38,307 nt of DNA from Syntrophomonadaceae bacterium (GCA_003554525.1 PWGO01000024.1:1-38307), one strand, 5' to 3'. Positions 13,793-23,408 are shown, counted from the first letter of the stretch. The notes: a model not told the origin generated them from the sequence alone. Numbers and translations: made by a program.

Positions 13793-16036
13793 ATGTTGTT
13801 AATTTGCCGGGTAAAATGGGTTGTCCTGCCGGTTATACTGTTTTTGGTTTTGGTTACATACTCAGAAGGAGGCGAATGCGCTACAGGAAAAAGGATTTAC
13901 GGTGAAGACAGGTACGAAACATCGGTAGAAATCAGCAAGTCGGAATGGGAAACCTCCTCTACGGTACTGCTGGCCCGTGGAGATGATTTTCCTGATGCCC
14001 TGACCGGCACTCCTCTGGCTTATAAAAAAGACGCGCCTGTTTTATTGACACGTTTTGAGGAAATACCCGGCGTAGTGGAGGAAGAGATAAAACGGCTGGA
14101 ACCTGAAGAAGTTATTATCCTTGGGGAAGAGATGGCCGTATCTCTGGATGTAGAATACAGGCTGATGGAGATGGGAATTTCGGTAGACAGAATTGGCGGA
14201 ATGGACAGGTATGAAACTGCGGCCCGGGTGGCAGAAAGAATATACGAGCCGGAAAAGGCTATAATAGCCGGGGGATCGGATTTTCCTGATGCACTGGTAG
14301 TTAGCAGTTATGCTGCCCCGAAGGGTATACCGGTATTACTGTCCCGGAGCGATGAGATACCCGAGGCTACCCGGCGGGCCATGGAAGATACTATGGAAGA
14401 TATTGAGGAAGTCATTGTAGTAGGCGGGGAATCGGCTGTGGGGCCTGAAGTGGTGGAGCAGCTTCCCCATGAAAGCACTCGAATAGCCGGGGAAGACCGT
14501 TATGAAACTGCCGCTGCAATCGTTAGAGAACTGGAGTTGCCCATGGAAAAAGTATTTATTGCTACCGGCCGGGATTTTGCTGATGCTCTAACAGGCTCGG
14601 CGCTTTCTTCCAGGAAAAATGCTTCCATGCTCCTGGTAGATCAGCAGGGGGTCCCCCGCCCGACTCTTGAGCTGATAGAAGAAAGTTTAGTAAAGAGATT
14701 TTTTATACTGGGAGGTAAAAAAGCAGTTTCGGATGAAATTGCTGCAGAATTGGAAATAGAAGTTAAAGAAAGCATAAGGCTGGGCTGGCAGTTTACATAC
14801 CTGGAAGATGATAAATATATAAAAGATCCTCCTTCGGAAACCGGGTACAATATATATGCCCCTACTGCTTATAAAATTGAAGGCACGGGGCACAACGTGA
14901 GTGTAGGGCGTGACAGTAACGTTATGGACAAAGCCAGGGAAAACGATTACAAAACCTGGGTTACAGTCCAGGCGTTTGGCAGGTCAAAAGTAGAAGAAAT
15001 GTTCAGGAATCCCGGGCTACAGACCCGTTTGATAGAGGAATTGTTAGAAAAGGCTGAAGCTGACAATGTTGACGGGATAAACATAGATTTTGAAAACCTG
15101 GGTACAGGTTCTTTCATAAGAGACGGCTTTACCGCTTTTATGGACGAGCTTTACCAGGAGTGCCGTGAGCGGGATATAACTCTTTCCGTGGCGGTAACCA
15201 GGCCGGGAAATACCAGCTGGTCGGCCTGTTACGACCACGGGGCTTTATCTGAAGTGTCTGATTACGTGGTGCTTATGGCTTATGATGAGCACTGGGGAAG
15301 CTCTCCTGTAGCCGGCCCGGTAGCCTCTCTTTCCTGGGTAGAAGGGAGTATAAAAGATGTTTTGGACCGGGGAGTTCCCCCGGAAGAACTGGTCCTGGGG
15401 GTTCCCTTTTACAGCCGGATATGGAAGACTGTCCAGGAAAGGCAAGAGATGGAAGAAGATACGGTTAAAATAACCGCCGGTGCAGGGGTAAACGTAAGAC
15501 CGGAACCTAACACGGAAAAAACAGAATTTTTTACCGCCCCGGAAGGATATTTTTTAAATTACCTGGACAAGGTTGAAGGTGAAGTTATTGAAGGGAACAA
15601 GTACTGGTACCAGGTGGAACTGGAAGACCGGGAAGAAGTGGGTTATGTAACGGCGAAATACAGTCAATATTTAGAAAAGGGCGAGGTGTGGGAAGTACAC
15701 GAAGTTAAAGATAGTTTCCCGGTAGGCCTGGAAACCGGGCGGCAGATCCTGGATAACTACGATGAAAACAGGGCTACTTCCTATTACACCACCAACGGTG
15801 AAACCAGGCACCTGGAAAACGTAGAGTTTTATGAAGACGAGGGCCTTACCCTGGTTGAATACAACCGCAGGGGAAGGGAGAGGTATACATATAAAATTTG
15901 GCCGGAAAATTACGATTCCCTGCGCCAGAGACATGAGTTAAAAGAAAAATACGACCTGGCGGGGATTGCCGCATGGAGCCTTGACTGGCAGGACTCCCTG
16001 GATGACGTTTGGCTGGAAATGTACGGGGAAAAATAG
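13793..16036 (+). CDS. CWB2-repeat glycoside hydrolase 18 with inserted SH3b domain
   Basis: A secreted wall protein of 747 residues. A signal peptide (VVLPVILFLVLVTYSEGGECA) is followed by three cell-wall-binding type 2 repeats, beginning RIYGEDRYET, RIGGMDRYET and RIAGEDRYET (about residues 34-330), which bind anionic wall polymers. The GH18 barrel follows, with DGINIDFEN at residues 427-435; Glu434 is the acid and Asp432 its partner. Between the barrel strands (FYSRIWKT) and the last one (AGIAAWSLDW) lies an SH3b domain (ITAGAGVNVRPEPN, about 557-627). GH18 enzymes of this build cut N-acetylglucosamine bonds in peptidoglycan or spore cortex. ATG start behind GGAGGGG. It ends four bases from the convergent ABC-F gene, leaving no room for a terminator. 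Confidence 0.9.
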   Translation: MLLICRVKWVVLPVILFLVLVTYSEGGECATGKRIYGEDRYETSVEISKSEWETSSTVLLARGDDFPDALTGTPLAYKKDAPVLLTRFEEIPGVVEEEIKRLEPEEVIILGEEMAVSLDVEYRLMEMGISVDRIGGMDRYETAARVAERIYEPEKAIIAGGSDFPDALVVSSYAAPKGIPVLLSRSDEIPEATRRAMEDTMEDIEEVIVVGGESAVGPEVVEQLPHESTRIAGEDRYETAAAIVRELELPMEKVFIATGRDFADALTGSALSSRKNASMLLVDQQGVPRPTLELIEESLVKRFFILGGKKAVSDEIAAELEIEVKESIRLGWQFTYLEDDKYIKDPPSETGYNIYAPTAYKIEGTGHNVSVGRDSNVMDKARENDYKTWVTVQAFGRSKVEEMFRNPGLQTRLIEELLEKAEADNVDGINIDFENLGTGSFIRDGFTAFMDELYQECRERDITLSVAVTRPGNTSWSACYDHGALSEVSDYVVLMAYDEHWGSSPVAGPVASLSWVEGSIKDVLDRGVPPEELVLGVPFYSRIWKTVQERQEMEEDTVKITAGAGVNVRPEPNTEKTEFFTAPEGYFLNYLDKVEGEVIEGNKYWYQVELEDREEVGYVTAKYSQYLEKGEVWEVHEVKDSFPVGLETGRQILDNYDENRATSYYTTNGETRHLENVEFYEDEGLTLVEYNRRGRERYTYKIWPENYDSLRQRHELKEKYDLAGIAAWSLDWQDSLDDVWLEMYGEK

Positions 16037-16040
16037 GCTG

Positions 16041-17993
16041 CTATTTGTCGGGTAGTCCGGGGTCATTTTGAATCTCTTCCAGAATTTGGCTAACCTCCTC
16101 CCATTCCTTAAGGTGGGAGGAGGCTTTTTCGCGTGCTTCCTGCAGCTTTTCGTTAAGCTCCTGGAGCTGGCGGTAATCCCCGTATGAGCCCGGGTCGGAG
16201 AGTTTTTTTTCCAGGATATCTATTTCTTCTTCGTCACTGGTAATATGGCTTTCCAACTCTTCCTGCCTCTTGTGAAGTTTTTTTATCCGCTCCTGTTTTT
16301 CTTTAACCTGGCGGTGTTGCTTGTTTTCTTTTTGCCTCTCCTTTTTTTTCGTTTCTTCCTGCAGGGCTGCAGCTTTATCTTTTTCTGCTTTGTATTGTAA
16401 GTATTCCTGGTAGCTTCTCTGGAAAAAGTGTACTTTTCCCTTATCAATTTCCATCACCCGGTTGGCCAGCACGCTCAAGAAATACCTGTCGTGGGATACT
16501 ATTACCAGCGTACCCGGATAATTTTGCAGTGCATCTTCCAGCTCCTCCAGGGCGGGCAGGTCCAGGTGACTGGTGGGTTCGTCCATTAAAAGGCAATTAC
16601 CTTCTACCAGGGACAGTTTTGCCAGGGCCAGACGGCTTTTTTCGCCGCTGCTTAAAACTTTAACTTTTTTAAACACCTCTTCACCCTGAAACAAGTAGCG
16701 GCCCAGGTGGCTGCGGGCTTTCCGGTAATCCATGTCGCCTGCATGCACTATTTCTTCCAGTATTGAATTTTCAAGGTTTAGCTGTTCCTGCTCTTGAGAA
16801 AAATAGGCAACTTTAACCGAGTATCCCAGATGTATATTGCCTTCCGTGGGATTTTCTTCACCGGCAATTAACTTTAAAAGAGTGGTTTTACCGCTCCCGT
16901 TGGCGCCAACCAGGGCTACACGGTCTCCCCAAAGGATTTTAAAAGACAGGTTCCGGAAAAGAGTTTTGGAAGGATACTGTTTGGATACTTCCTGGAAGGA
17001 GACAACCACACGGCTGCTTTTATTGACAAAAGCAAATCCCGGGGTAAAAGACTCCTGCTTCCCGGGGCGCTCTACTGTGCTCATTTTTTCCAGCCTTTTC
17101 TGGCGGCTTTTGGCCTGCCTTTTGGAACGTTCATCACCTTTTGATTCCCGTATTAACGTTTTTTCCCTTTCTATTTTGGCTTGCTGTTTCCGGTGCTGCC
17201 TTTCGTGTTCCAGATCTTCCAGCTTTTTTTGTTTAACAAAGGAGCTGTAATTGCCGCTGTAACACTTTATACTTTTGTTTTTTAAAAGGAATACCTGGCT
17301 GACCACCCGGTCCAAGAAAAAGCGGTCGTGTGAAACAATGATAAGCGATTTGCTCCATTCCTTCAGGTACTTTTCCAGCCATTCCAGAGCGTTAATATCC
17401 AAAAAATTTGTAGGTTCGTCCAGTAGCAAAAAATCCGGCTCCTGCAGAAGCAGCGATGCCAGGTTTGCCCTGGTTATTTCGCCGCCGCTGAATTTTGAAA
17501 TATCTTTATCCATGTCTTCCGGTAAAAATCCTACGCCGCTGGCCACTGATTTAACCCGGCCTTCTACCTGGTATCCTCCCAGGTTATCAAAATGTTCTGT
17601 CAGCTCACCGTATCTATCAAGCATCTTTTGTATTTGGGTACTATTATTGCTTTCCCGGGATAAACGCGACAGCTCTTGTTCCAGCCTGGTAATTTCATCT
17701 TTCATGTCGAAAAGGTACTTTAACGGTTTTTCCAGTAAGGAACGCAGGGTGCCGCCCTCAGGAGGGCGGGGTTCCTGGGGGAGGTAAGCCGTAGTGGAAC
17801 CGGATGAAATATAAACTTTTCCTCCGTCCGCTTCCAACTCTCCTGCAAGTATTTTCAAAAGAGTGCTTTTCCCGCATCCGTTTGGTCCTATTAGCCCGAT
17901 TTTATTGTCAGCCTGCACCTGAAAGCTAATGCCCTCCAGGACCATATTGTTGGCGTAAGCTTTGTATAAATTATCCACGGAAATAAGGCTCAT
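16041..17993 (-). CDS. ABC-F family ATPase
   Basis: A soluble twin-ATPase protein of the ABC-F group (YdiF/Uup type), which binds ribosomes and relieves stalled translation or protects against antibiotics. Domain 1 has GPNGCGKSTLLK, signature FSGGEITRANLAS and FLLLDEPTNFLD. A linker of about 80 charged residues follows, as in the P-site tRNA interaction motif. Domain 2 has GANGSGKTTLLK, LSSGEKSRLALA and LLMDEPTSHLD. The C-terminus is a long coiled coil (EKQERIKKLHKRQEELESHI). There are no membrane segments. The ORF-track start at 18008 is a TTG next to the ribosome site; ATG at 17993 lies properly behind GGAGG and gives 650 residues. Whether it gives resistance cannot be told. Confidence 0.93.
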   Translation of the reverse strand: MSLISVDNLYKAYANNMVLEGISFQVQADNKIGLIGPNGCGKSTLLKILAGELEADGGKVYISSGSTTAYLPQEPRPPEGGTLRSLLEKPLKYLFDMKDEITRLEQELSRLSRESNNSTQIQKMLDRYGELTEHFDNLGGYQVEGRVKSVASGVGFLPEDMDKDISKFSGGEITRANLASLLLQEPDFLLLDEPTNFLDINALEWLEKYLKEWSKSLIIVSHDRFFLDRVVSQVFLLKNKSIKCYSGNYSSFVKQKKLEDLEHERQHRKQQAKIEREKTLIRESKGDERSKRQAKSRQKRLEKMSTVERPGKQESFTPGFAFVNKSSRVVVSFQEVSKQYPSKTLFRNLSFKILWGDRVALVGANGSGKTTLLKLIAGEENPTEGNIHLGYSVKVAYFSQEQEQLNLENSILEEIVHAGDMDYRKARSHLGRYLFQGEEVFKKVKVLSSGEKSRLALAKLSLVEGNCLLMDEPTSHLDLPALEELEDALQNYPGTLVIVSHDRYFLSVLANRVMEIDKGKVHFFQRSYQEYLQYKAEKDKAAALQEETKKKERQKENKQHRQVKEKQERIKKLHKRQEELESHITSDEEEIDILEKKLSDPGSYGDYRQLQELNEKLQEAREKASSHLKEWEEVSQILEEIQNDPGLPDK

Positions 17994-18234
17994 ATAAAAC
18001 CTCCACAAAAAAAGTAAATAATCAAGGGGAATTTATAATTACCTTATGTATGATATCATAAATATTATTTAATAGTTAAGTTAAGATTAAAAGGAAAATG
18101 AAGATTGTTATAGAAAACATTTGTTACCGGTTAATAGTAATTTAACAGTATCTGCAACCATGGCATTGGTATAAAATAAAATTCATCAGGCCTGAGCAAA
18201 AGTATTTAACAATCTGAGTCCGGGGTGAAACAGG

Positions 18235-18525
18235 TTGGACAATGATAAAGAAAACGGAGAAAACGGAAATAAAACTACAGAAGAGACGTTTTGCTTTAAA
18301 TGCGGTTTAAAGCTGCCCCATGACAGGCTCACCTATCATTTAGTACGTAAAGGCTTGGATCCGTCTTTTTTCCCATTTTTAAAATATGAAAAGACGCCTC
18401 TTTGCCCCGAATGCTATAAAACCCAGTTAAGAGTAGATAAGTTTGAAAAAGTTCTGGCTATTATCACCCTGGGTATAGTACTTTACCTTCTTTTGTTGGG
18501 CTATTTGTTCCTTTTTGGGATTTGA
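18235..18525 (+). CDS. Zinc-ribbon membrane protein, hypothetical
   Basis: A 96-residue protein with a polar start, two CxxC knuckles (CFKCGLKL and CPECYKTQ, about 40 residues apart) that would bind one zinc ion, and a C-terminal membrane segment (AIITLGIVLYLLLLGYLFLF). It is therefore a cytoplasmic zinc ribbon tethered to the membrane. TTG start behind GGGGTG. An extended -10 like TGGTATAAA lies about 65 bases upstream. I recognise no named family. It precedes the membrane-anchored MBL gene on the same strand. Confidence 0.65.
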   Translation: MDNDKENGENGNKTTEETFCFKCGLKLPHDRLTYHLVRKGLDPSFFPFLKYEKTPLCPECYKTQLRVDKFEKVLAIITLGIVLYLLLLGYLFLFGI

Positions 18526-18705
18526 TTTGGGATCTATAACAATAATATTTTATAATAAAAAGGTTTTTGTATCTTGATGATAGAATTTAATAAATATTCA
18601 AACCATGTTAATGGACCATTACCATGGCACAGGAGCGTTAAAAGAGCATTTACAAAAACTGATTAATCAACATAAAAGTTAACTGGCTTTAGGAGGGTCT
18701 TGTAT

Positions 18706-19800
18706 TTGTTAATAAAGCTTTTAGCGGTTTTAATTCTTTTAGCACTTTGCGTTATGGGTAGTATATTTGTAAACATCTTTTTTATTATTCCCGCCGCTTT
18801 AATAGCAGTGCTAATATTAGCGGGAACGGCATTTTTCTTTAAAAGAAAAAATAAAATGAAACAAGAAAAACAAAAACTAAAGGAAATAATTGACATAGAA
18901 GAAAAGGAGGCAGCGCAGCAGGAAGGTGAAAATAATACGGATAAAAAATCGCGCTTTACCGTGCTGGTAGAAAATCACAAAAAGCAGGGTTCGGAACTAA
19001 TTGAAAGCCACGGTATTTCTATTTACATGGAACGGGGTGGTAAAAATATCCTTTTGGATGCAGGTGCAGGCCCGGAAACAGTTGAGAATGCGGAAAAGGC
19101 GGGTCTGAACATGGGAGATGTAGACCAGGTTTTTATCTCTCACGGGCATTACGACCACGGGGGCGGGTTATACACTTTTTTGAAGAATAACAGTAAAGCC
19201 CGGATATATTTGCATCCCAGGGCCGTTAAAGACAGGCACTATGCAAAGTTAGCCGGATTTGTGAACAAAGATATTTCTCTGGAAGAAACTCTTTACCAGG
19301 AATACCCGGACAGATTATCTTTCATTGACAGTTTTAAAGAAATCGAAGAGGGAATTTATGTTATTCCTCAAGTTAAGCAGGTATTTCCCCTGCCTAAAGA
19401 GAATTTAAAGCTTTACAAGAAACCTGCCGGGAGCGGGGAAATTGTCAACGATGATTTTGATCATGAGCAGGTTTTAGTAATTAAAGATAACGACGGGGTT
19501 ATTATCTTTTCCGGGTGCTGCCACAGCGGTGTGCTTAACGTAGTACATACCGTCAACAATTACTTTCCCCGGGATAAGATCAAAGCTTTTATCGGGGGGT
19601 TTCATCTTTTTAACCCTCTAACTATCGGCATGGGGGAGAAAAAAGAAGATGTAGAAAACCTGGCCCGGGAAATGTCGAACCTGGAGGTGGCCAGGTATAA
19701 AACCGGGCATTGTACCGGAGTTGAAGCATATAGTATATTAAAATTTCACTTACAGGAAAGGTTGCAGTATTTTTACACGGGCCTGGTTTTTTATCTCTAA
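18706..19800 (+). CDS. Membrane-anchored metallo-beta-lactamase-fold hydrolase (COG1237-like)
   Basis: The N-terminus holds two close hydrophobic segments (LLIKLLAVLILLALCVMG and NIFFIIPAALIAVLILAG), then a basic and acidic linker. From about residue 80 an MBL domain follows: LLDAGAGP, ISHGHYDHGGG (metal site), SGCCHSGVLNVV, FIGGFHLF and KTGHCTG. The order and the two late histidine motifs match COG1237, which includes the archaeal dihydropterin-aminobenzene 5'-phosphate synthase homologs. Most COG1237 proteins are soluble, so the anchor is unusual. TTG at 18706 is eight bases from AGGAGGG; the earlier TTG at 18700 is too close. Substrate unknown. Confidence 0.85.
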   Translation: MLIKLLAVLILLALCVMGSIFVNIFFIIPAALIAVLILAGTAFFFKRKNKMKQEKQKLKEIIDIEEKEAAQQEGENNTDKKSRFTVLVENHKKQGSELIESHGISIYMERGGKNILLDAGAGPETVENAEKAGLNMGDVDQVFISHGHYDHGGGLYTFLKNNSKARIYLHPRAVKDRHYAKLAGFVNKDISLEETLYQEYPDRLSFIDSFKEIEEGIYVIPQVKQVFPLPKENLKLYKKPAGSGEIVNDDFDHEQVLVIKDNDGVIIFSGCCHSGVLNVVHTVNNYFPRDKIKAFIGGFHLFNPLTIGMGEKKEDVENLAREMSNLEVARYKTGHCTGVEAYSILKFHLQERLQYFYTGLVFYL

Positions 19801-19898
19801 TACTTTATTTTAAGGCTTTCCTGAATTTTTAATCCGTAAGAGAATATGTGGTTTTATGCAAAATGTTTAAATTGAAAAAAGAAGGTGGGAGTATCCCT

Positions 19899-21026
19899 AT
19901 GGCTTCAAAAAAAACAGAAGAAATTTCCACCATCAATGACGTGGAACATGAGCTTATGGAAAGGGGTCGGAAAGAAGGATTTATTAACTGGAGCCTGGTT
20001 AAAGAACGCCTGAATTCTTTTGAAACAGCGGAGGAAAAGATGGAAGATTTGTATAAAAAATTTTATCTGGCCAACGTAGAAGTAATAGAGGATACCACGG
20101 ATATTGCAGTAGAAGAAGGGGAACAATTCTGGGAAAACGAGGTGGACCGGGAGGATAAAGATTTAACGGGAAACGGTAAAGGAACTACTGAAGATTTTAA
20201 TGTAACCAATGCGGTAGGAATGTATTTAAAAGAAATAGGTAAAACCCGTCTTTTGACTGCCGAAGAAGAGGCCAGCCTGGCCATGCGCATTGAAAGCGGT
20301 GACGAGAGCGCAAGACGCCAGTTAATGGAATCCAACCTGCGGCTGGTGGTTAGTATAGCGAAAAAATACATGGGTAAAGGCATCCCTTTTCTGGATATGA
20401 TCCAGGAAGGAAACCGGGGGCTGATAAAAGCTGTAGACAAATTTGACTACAGGAGAGGATACAAATTCAGCACTTATGCTACCTGGTGGATACGCCAGGC
20501 GATAAACCGGGCTATTGCCGACCAGGGCCGTACTATACGCGTTCCTGTACATATGGTAGACAATATAAACAAAATGGTTAGCGTAAGCCGTTACCTGGTA
20601 CAAATACTGGGAAGAGAACCCAACATATCAGAAATATCCAGGGAAATGAATTTAAGCGAAGATAAAGTAAGGGAAATAATAAAAGCGGCACAAGAACCGA
20701 TATCGCTGGAGGCTCCCATAGGAGACGAAGATGAAAGCAGCCTGGGAGAAATTATTGAAGACCATAATTCCAGGGGGCCTGCGGAAGAAGTTTATTACGA
20801 CCTTTTGAAAGAACAGATCAATACCCTTTTAAATACTTTAACTTCCCGGGAAAGAAAGGTGCTGAGTTTACGCTTTGGACTGGAGGACGGACGTTCACGC
20901 ACCCTGGTAGAAGTGGGGGAGTATTTTGGAGTGACCCGGGAAAGAGTGCGCCAGATTGAAGCCAAAGCTTTAAGAAAGCTGCGGCATCCTACCCGGAGCA
21001 AGTGGCTTAAAGACTACCTTGAATAA
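19899..21026 (+). CDS. rpoD: RNA polymerase principal sigma factor (sigma-70 / SigA)
   Basis: The factor that brings RNA polymerase to housekeeping promoters. A short region 1.1 (residues 10-55) is followed by region 1.2 ([19 protein letters not shown]), region 2 with [20 protein letters not shown] for -10 recognition and melting, region 3 ([16 protein letters not shown]) and region 4 with [19 protein letters not shown] for -35 recognition. The ORF-track GTG at 19848 has no ribosome site; ATG at 19899 follows AAGGTGGGAG, giving 375 residues. In most Firmicutes rpoD follows dnaG; here it follows an MBL gene and precedes hfq. It could be the main sigma factor or a second close paralog. Confidence 0.93.
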   Translation: MASKKTEEISTINDVEHELMERGRKEGFINWSLVKERLNSFETAEEKMEDLYKKFYLANVEVIEDTTDIAVEEGEQFWENEVDREDKDLTGNGKGTTEDFNVTNAVGMYLKEIGKTRLLTAEEEASLAMRIESGDESARRQLMESNLRLVVSIAKKYMGKGIPFLDMIQEGNRGLIKAVDKFDYRRGYKFSTYATWWIRQAINRAIADQGRTIRVPVHMVDNINKMVSVSRYLVQILGREPNISEISREMNLSEDKVREIIKAAQEPISLEAPIGDEDESSLGEIIEDHNSRGPAEEVYYDLLKEQINTLLNTLTSRERKVLSLRFGLEDGRSRTLVEVGEYFGVTRERVRQIEAKALRKLRHPTRSKWLKDYLE

Positions 21027-21081
21027 AGAATAGAATAAAGAATAAAGTCTTGAAAAAATACAATTAAAAGAGAGGGTTTAC

Positions 21082-21327
21082 ATGACCAGCTCAATCCAGG
21101 CACTTCAGAACGAAATTTTAAACACTTCTAGAAAGCAAAAATTGGAGGTGACCTTGTTTCTGGTAAACGGCTACCGTATGAGCGGAAAAGTGGTTAGTTT
21201 TGACCAGTATACGGTTTTACTAAACATCAACAACAAGCAGCATCTTATTTTTAAACACGCCATATCTACGGTAATACCTTCCCGGCCCGTAGATATATCC
21301 AGTGAGGGAGAAGAGTTGGAGAAATAA
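21082..21327 (+). CDS. hfq: RNA chaperone Hfq
   Basis: An 81-residue Sm-like protein that forms hexamer rings binding small RNAs and A/U-rich mRNA. Sm1 is covered by VTLFLVNGYRMSGKVVSFDQYTVLL, and the Sm2 signature FKHAISTVIPSRP stands for the usual YKHAISTI. A short acidic tail (SSEGEELEK) follows. ATG start behind GAGAGGG. It lies 55 bases after rpoD and before a terminator, so the two are likely co-transcribed. In Firmicutes hfq usually follows miaA; this setting is unusual. Confidence 0.95.
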   Translation: MTSSIQALQNEILNTSRKQKLEVTLFLVNGYRMSGKVVSFDQYTVLLNINNKQHLIFKHAISTVIPSRPVDISSEGEELEK

Positions 21328-21424
21328 GAATATTTGTATTCGGCTCAGGGTTAATAAAATCTTTTTATACTACTTGCGCTGCCGAACTGAACAGTTGCAA
21401 ATTATTTTAAGTGACAGCTCTATT

Positions 21425-21463
21425 ATAAAAAGCTGCTTTCAGTTACAAGGCAGCTTTTTTATA
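21425..21463 (+). terminator. Rho-independent terminator after hfq
   Basis: AAAAAGCTGC with GCAGCTTTTTT around a loop that contains CAGTTAC, ending in a T-run. It is about 100 bases after hfq and closes the rpoD-hfq transcript. Confidence 0.85.
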
Positions 21464-21551
21464 GTAAGTATTCTCCTCGGGCCAATAAAAAAAGGGTGAA
21501 ATCAACAACAGGTTTTGTTAAAATAACTATAACTGCTCCGTTTAATTAACT

Positions 21552-21576
21552 GCCGGGACAGGAGGATAAGCCCGGC
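21552..21576 (+). promoter_or_regulatory. Hairpin in leader of the glycan operon
   Basis: GCCGGG and CCCGGC pair around a 13-base loop that contains AGGAGG. A four-codon frame (ATG ATC TAT AAA stop) begins at 21581. It may be a small leader or chance. The real ribosome site of the sugar transferase is the separate GGAGG at about 21600. Confidence 0.25.
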
Positions 21577-21611
21577 ATAAATGATCTATAAATAATCCTG
21601 GAGGAATTTAT

Positions 21612-22241
21612 TTGCTTTGGGTGAAAAGCCTTATGGATAGGATACTTGGTTTAGCAGGGCTGATTGTATTATCACCACTGCTAATAGTGATTTCCCTGGC
21701 CATAAAGGTTGATACCCCGGGGCCGGTTTTTTTTCGCCAGCGCCGGGTGGGCAAAAATGGCAGAGAATTCAAAATATACAAGTTCCGCTCCATGGTAGAA
21801 GGCGCCCAGAATATAGGTGCCGGGGTATTTGTACAAAGAGGTGATCCCAGGATAACCCGGGTGGGGAAATTTATCCGCCGGTACAGCCTGGATGAACTGC
21901 CACAGCTTATAAATGTATTGAAAGGGGAAATGAGCCTGGTGGGGCCCCGCCCTACTCTTGGCTACCAGGTGGAAAGGTACAATGCCCGGCAAAAAAAAAG
22001 GCTGTTAGTTAAACCTGGTATTACCGGCTGGGCCCAGGTTAACGGAAGAAGTTCGCTAAGCTGGCCGGAAAGAATAGAACTGGATATCTGGTATGTGGAA
22101 AACTGGTCACTTTGGCTGGATATAAAAATAATGGTGCAAACTGTTTTGGTAATACTTTTTAAGAAAAATATATACCGTTCGGAAGATTCTACAGAGGATC
22201 CCGTTTCCGGCAGTGTATCTGAACTGGAAAAAAAAGAGTAA
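21612..22241 (+). CDS. Undecaprenyl-phosphate phosphosugar transferase (PglC-like)
   Basis: The enzyme that starts glycan assembly by moving a sugar-1-phosphate from a UDP-sugar to undecaprenyl phosphate at the inner membrane face. At 209 residues it is the short monotopic form. It has a re-entrant N-terminal hydrophobic helix (ILGLAGLIVLSPLLIVISLA), the catalytic Asp-Glu pair in YSLDELPQL, and KIYKFRSM and GEMSLVGPRP. A basic C-terminal stretch (FKKNIYRSED) follows. TTG start with GGAGG eight bases upstream. It is the first gene of a three-gene unit with PglE- and PglF-like genes, so the sugar is probably an amino-sugar derived from UDP-GlcNAc. Confidence 0.92.
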   Translation: MLWVKSLMDRILGLAGLIVLSPLLIVISLAIKVDTPGPVFFRQRRVGKNGREFKIYKFRSMVEGAQNIGAGVFVQRGDPRITRVGKFIRRYSLDELPQLINVLKGEMSLVGPRPTLGYQVERYNARQKKRLLVKPGITGWAQVNGRSSLSWPERIELDIWYVENWSLWLDIKIMVQTVLVILFKKNIYRSEDSTEDPVSGSVSELEKKE

Positions 22242-22268
22242 CCGGCAAAACAGGGGGGAAGCCCGGTT

Positions 22269-23408
22269 TTGGATAAAAGGATATTACTTTCACCACCGCA
22301 TTTAAGCGGAGAAGAAGAGGCTTACGTCAGGGAAGCTTTTCAAAGTAACTGGATAGCTCCACTGGGGCCGCACGTAGATAGTTTTGAAAAAGAATTATGC
22401 CGATATACAGGTGTACCCGGGGCACTTGCGCTTAACTCTGGGACTGCTGCTGTGCACCTGGCTCTTCGCCTGGCAGGGGTAAGGCAGGGGGAACGGGTGG
22501 TATGCTCTACATTAACGTTTGTTGGCAGCGTAAACCCGGTTTTATACCTGGGAGGGGAGCCCGTGTTCATTGATTCTGAGCCGGGAAGCTGGAACATGTC
22601 TCCTGAAGCCTTACAGAGGGCACTGGAAGAAATGAATAAGGAAAATAGACTGCCACGGGCGGCGGTAGTAGTAAATATTTATGGACAGTGTGCCGATATG
22701 GATTCTATTAATCAAATATGCCGCAGGTACGGAATAACGGTAATTGAGGATGCCGCAGAATCGCTGGGAGCAACTTACCGGGGCAAAATGAGCGGTAATC
22801 TGGGATATTACGGAATATTTTCTTTTAACGGTAATAAAATAATAACCACTTCCGGTGGCGGAGCGCTTGTTTCTCAGGACCGGGAAGCTATAGAAAAAGC
22901 CAGGTTTTGGTCTACACAGGCACGCGAACCGGAAGCACACTACCAGCACTGTGAGGTGGGTTATAATTACCGCATGAGCAATCTGCTTGCTGCCGTGGGA
23001 AGGGCGCAGTTGAAAGTGATTAACGACAGGATTGAACGCAGGAGATGTATATTTGAAAATTATCGCCGTGAATTATCTGATATTGAGGTTATTGATTTTA
23101 TGCCTGAAGCGGAATTTGGAAGGAGCACACGCTGGCTTACCGTGTTAACCCTGGAAGAGGGGTGCGGTATTGAAGTTTCGGATATATTGTCTAACCTTGC
23201 TGAAAGAAATATAGAAGCCAGGCCCGTATGGAAGCCCATGCACCTGCAGCCCCTGTACCAGGGCTGCATTTATTACCCCCATGAAACAGGGAGAAGCATT
23301 AGTGACGCTATGTTCAGGCAGGGAATTTGCCTGCCGTCGGGTTCTGCGCTTACCGGGGAGGAACAACAAAGGGTGATAGAAGGTATCCGCAGTGTATTTT
23401 CACGATAA
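22269..23408 (+). CDS. DegT/DnrJ/EryC1/StrS aminotransferase (PglE-like)
   Basis: A PLP enzyme that aminates a UDP-4-keto-6-deoxy sugar to the 4-amino sugar. ALNSGTAAVHLALRLAGV near the N-terminus, VIEDAAESLGATYRG for the PLP-binding Asp, and FSFNGNKIITTSGGGALV with the Schiff-base lysine are all intact. The end (GICLPSGSALTGEEQQRV) matches the family. Length 379 is normal. TTG start behind GGGGGG, 27 bases after the PglC-like gene. With the downstream PglF-like dehydratase it forms the core of a bacillosamine-type pathway. After the stop, the same frame stays open for another 44 codons. Confidence 0.92.
   Translation: MDKRILLSPPHLSGEEEAYVREAFQSNWIAPLGPHVDSFEKELCRYTGVPGALALNSGTAAVHLALRLAGVRQGERVVCSTLTFVGSVNPVLYLGGEPVFIDSEPGSWNMSPEALQRALEEMNKENRLPRAAVVVNIYGQCADMDSINQICRRYGITVIEDAAESLGATYRGKMSGNLGYYGIFSFNGNKIITTSGGGALVSQDREAIEKARFWSTQAREPEAHYQHCEVGYNYRMSNLLAAVGRAQLKVINDRIERRRCIFENYRRELSDIEVIDFMPEAEFGRSTRWLTVLTLEEGCGIEVSDILSNLAERNIEARPVWKPMHLQPLYQGCIYYPHETGRSISDAMFRQGICLPSGSALTGEEQQRVIEGIRSVFSR

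Noticed and set aside
21302-21499. ORF of 65 residues after hfq
   Set aside because: It overlaps the hfq end and runs through the terminator hairpin.
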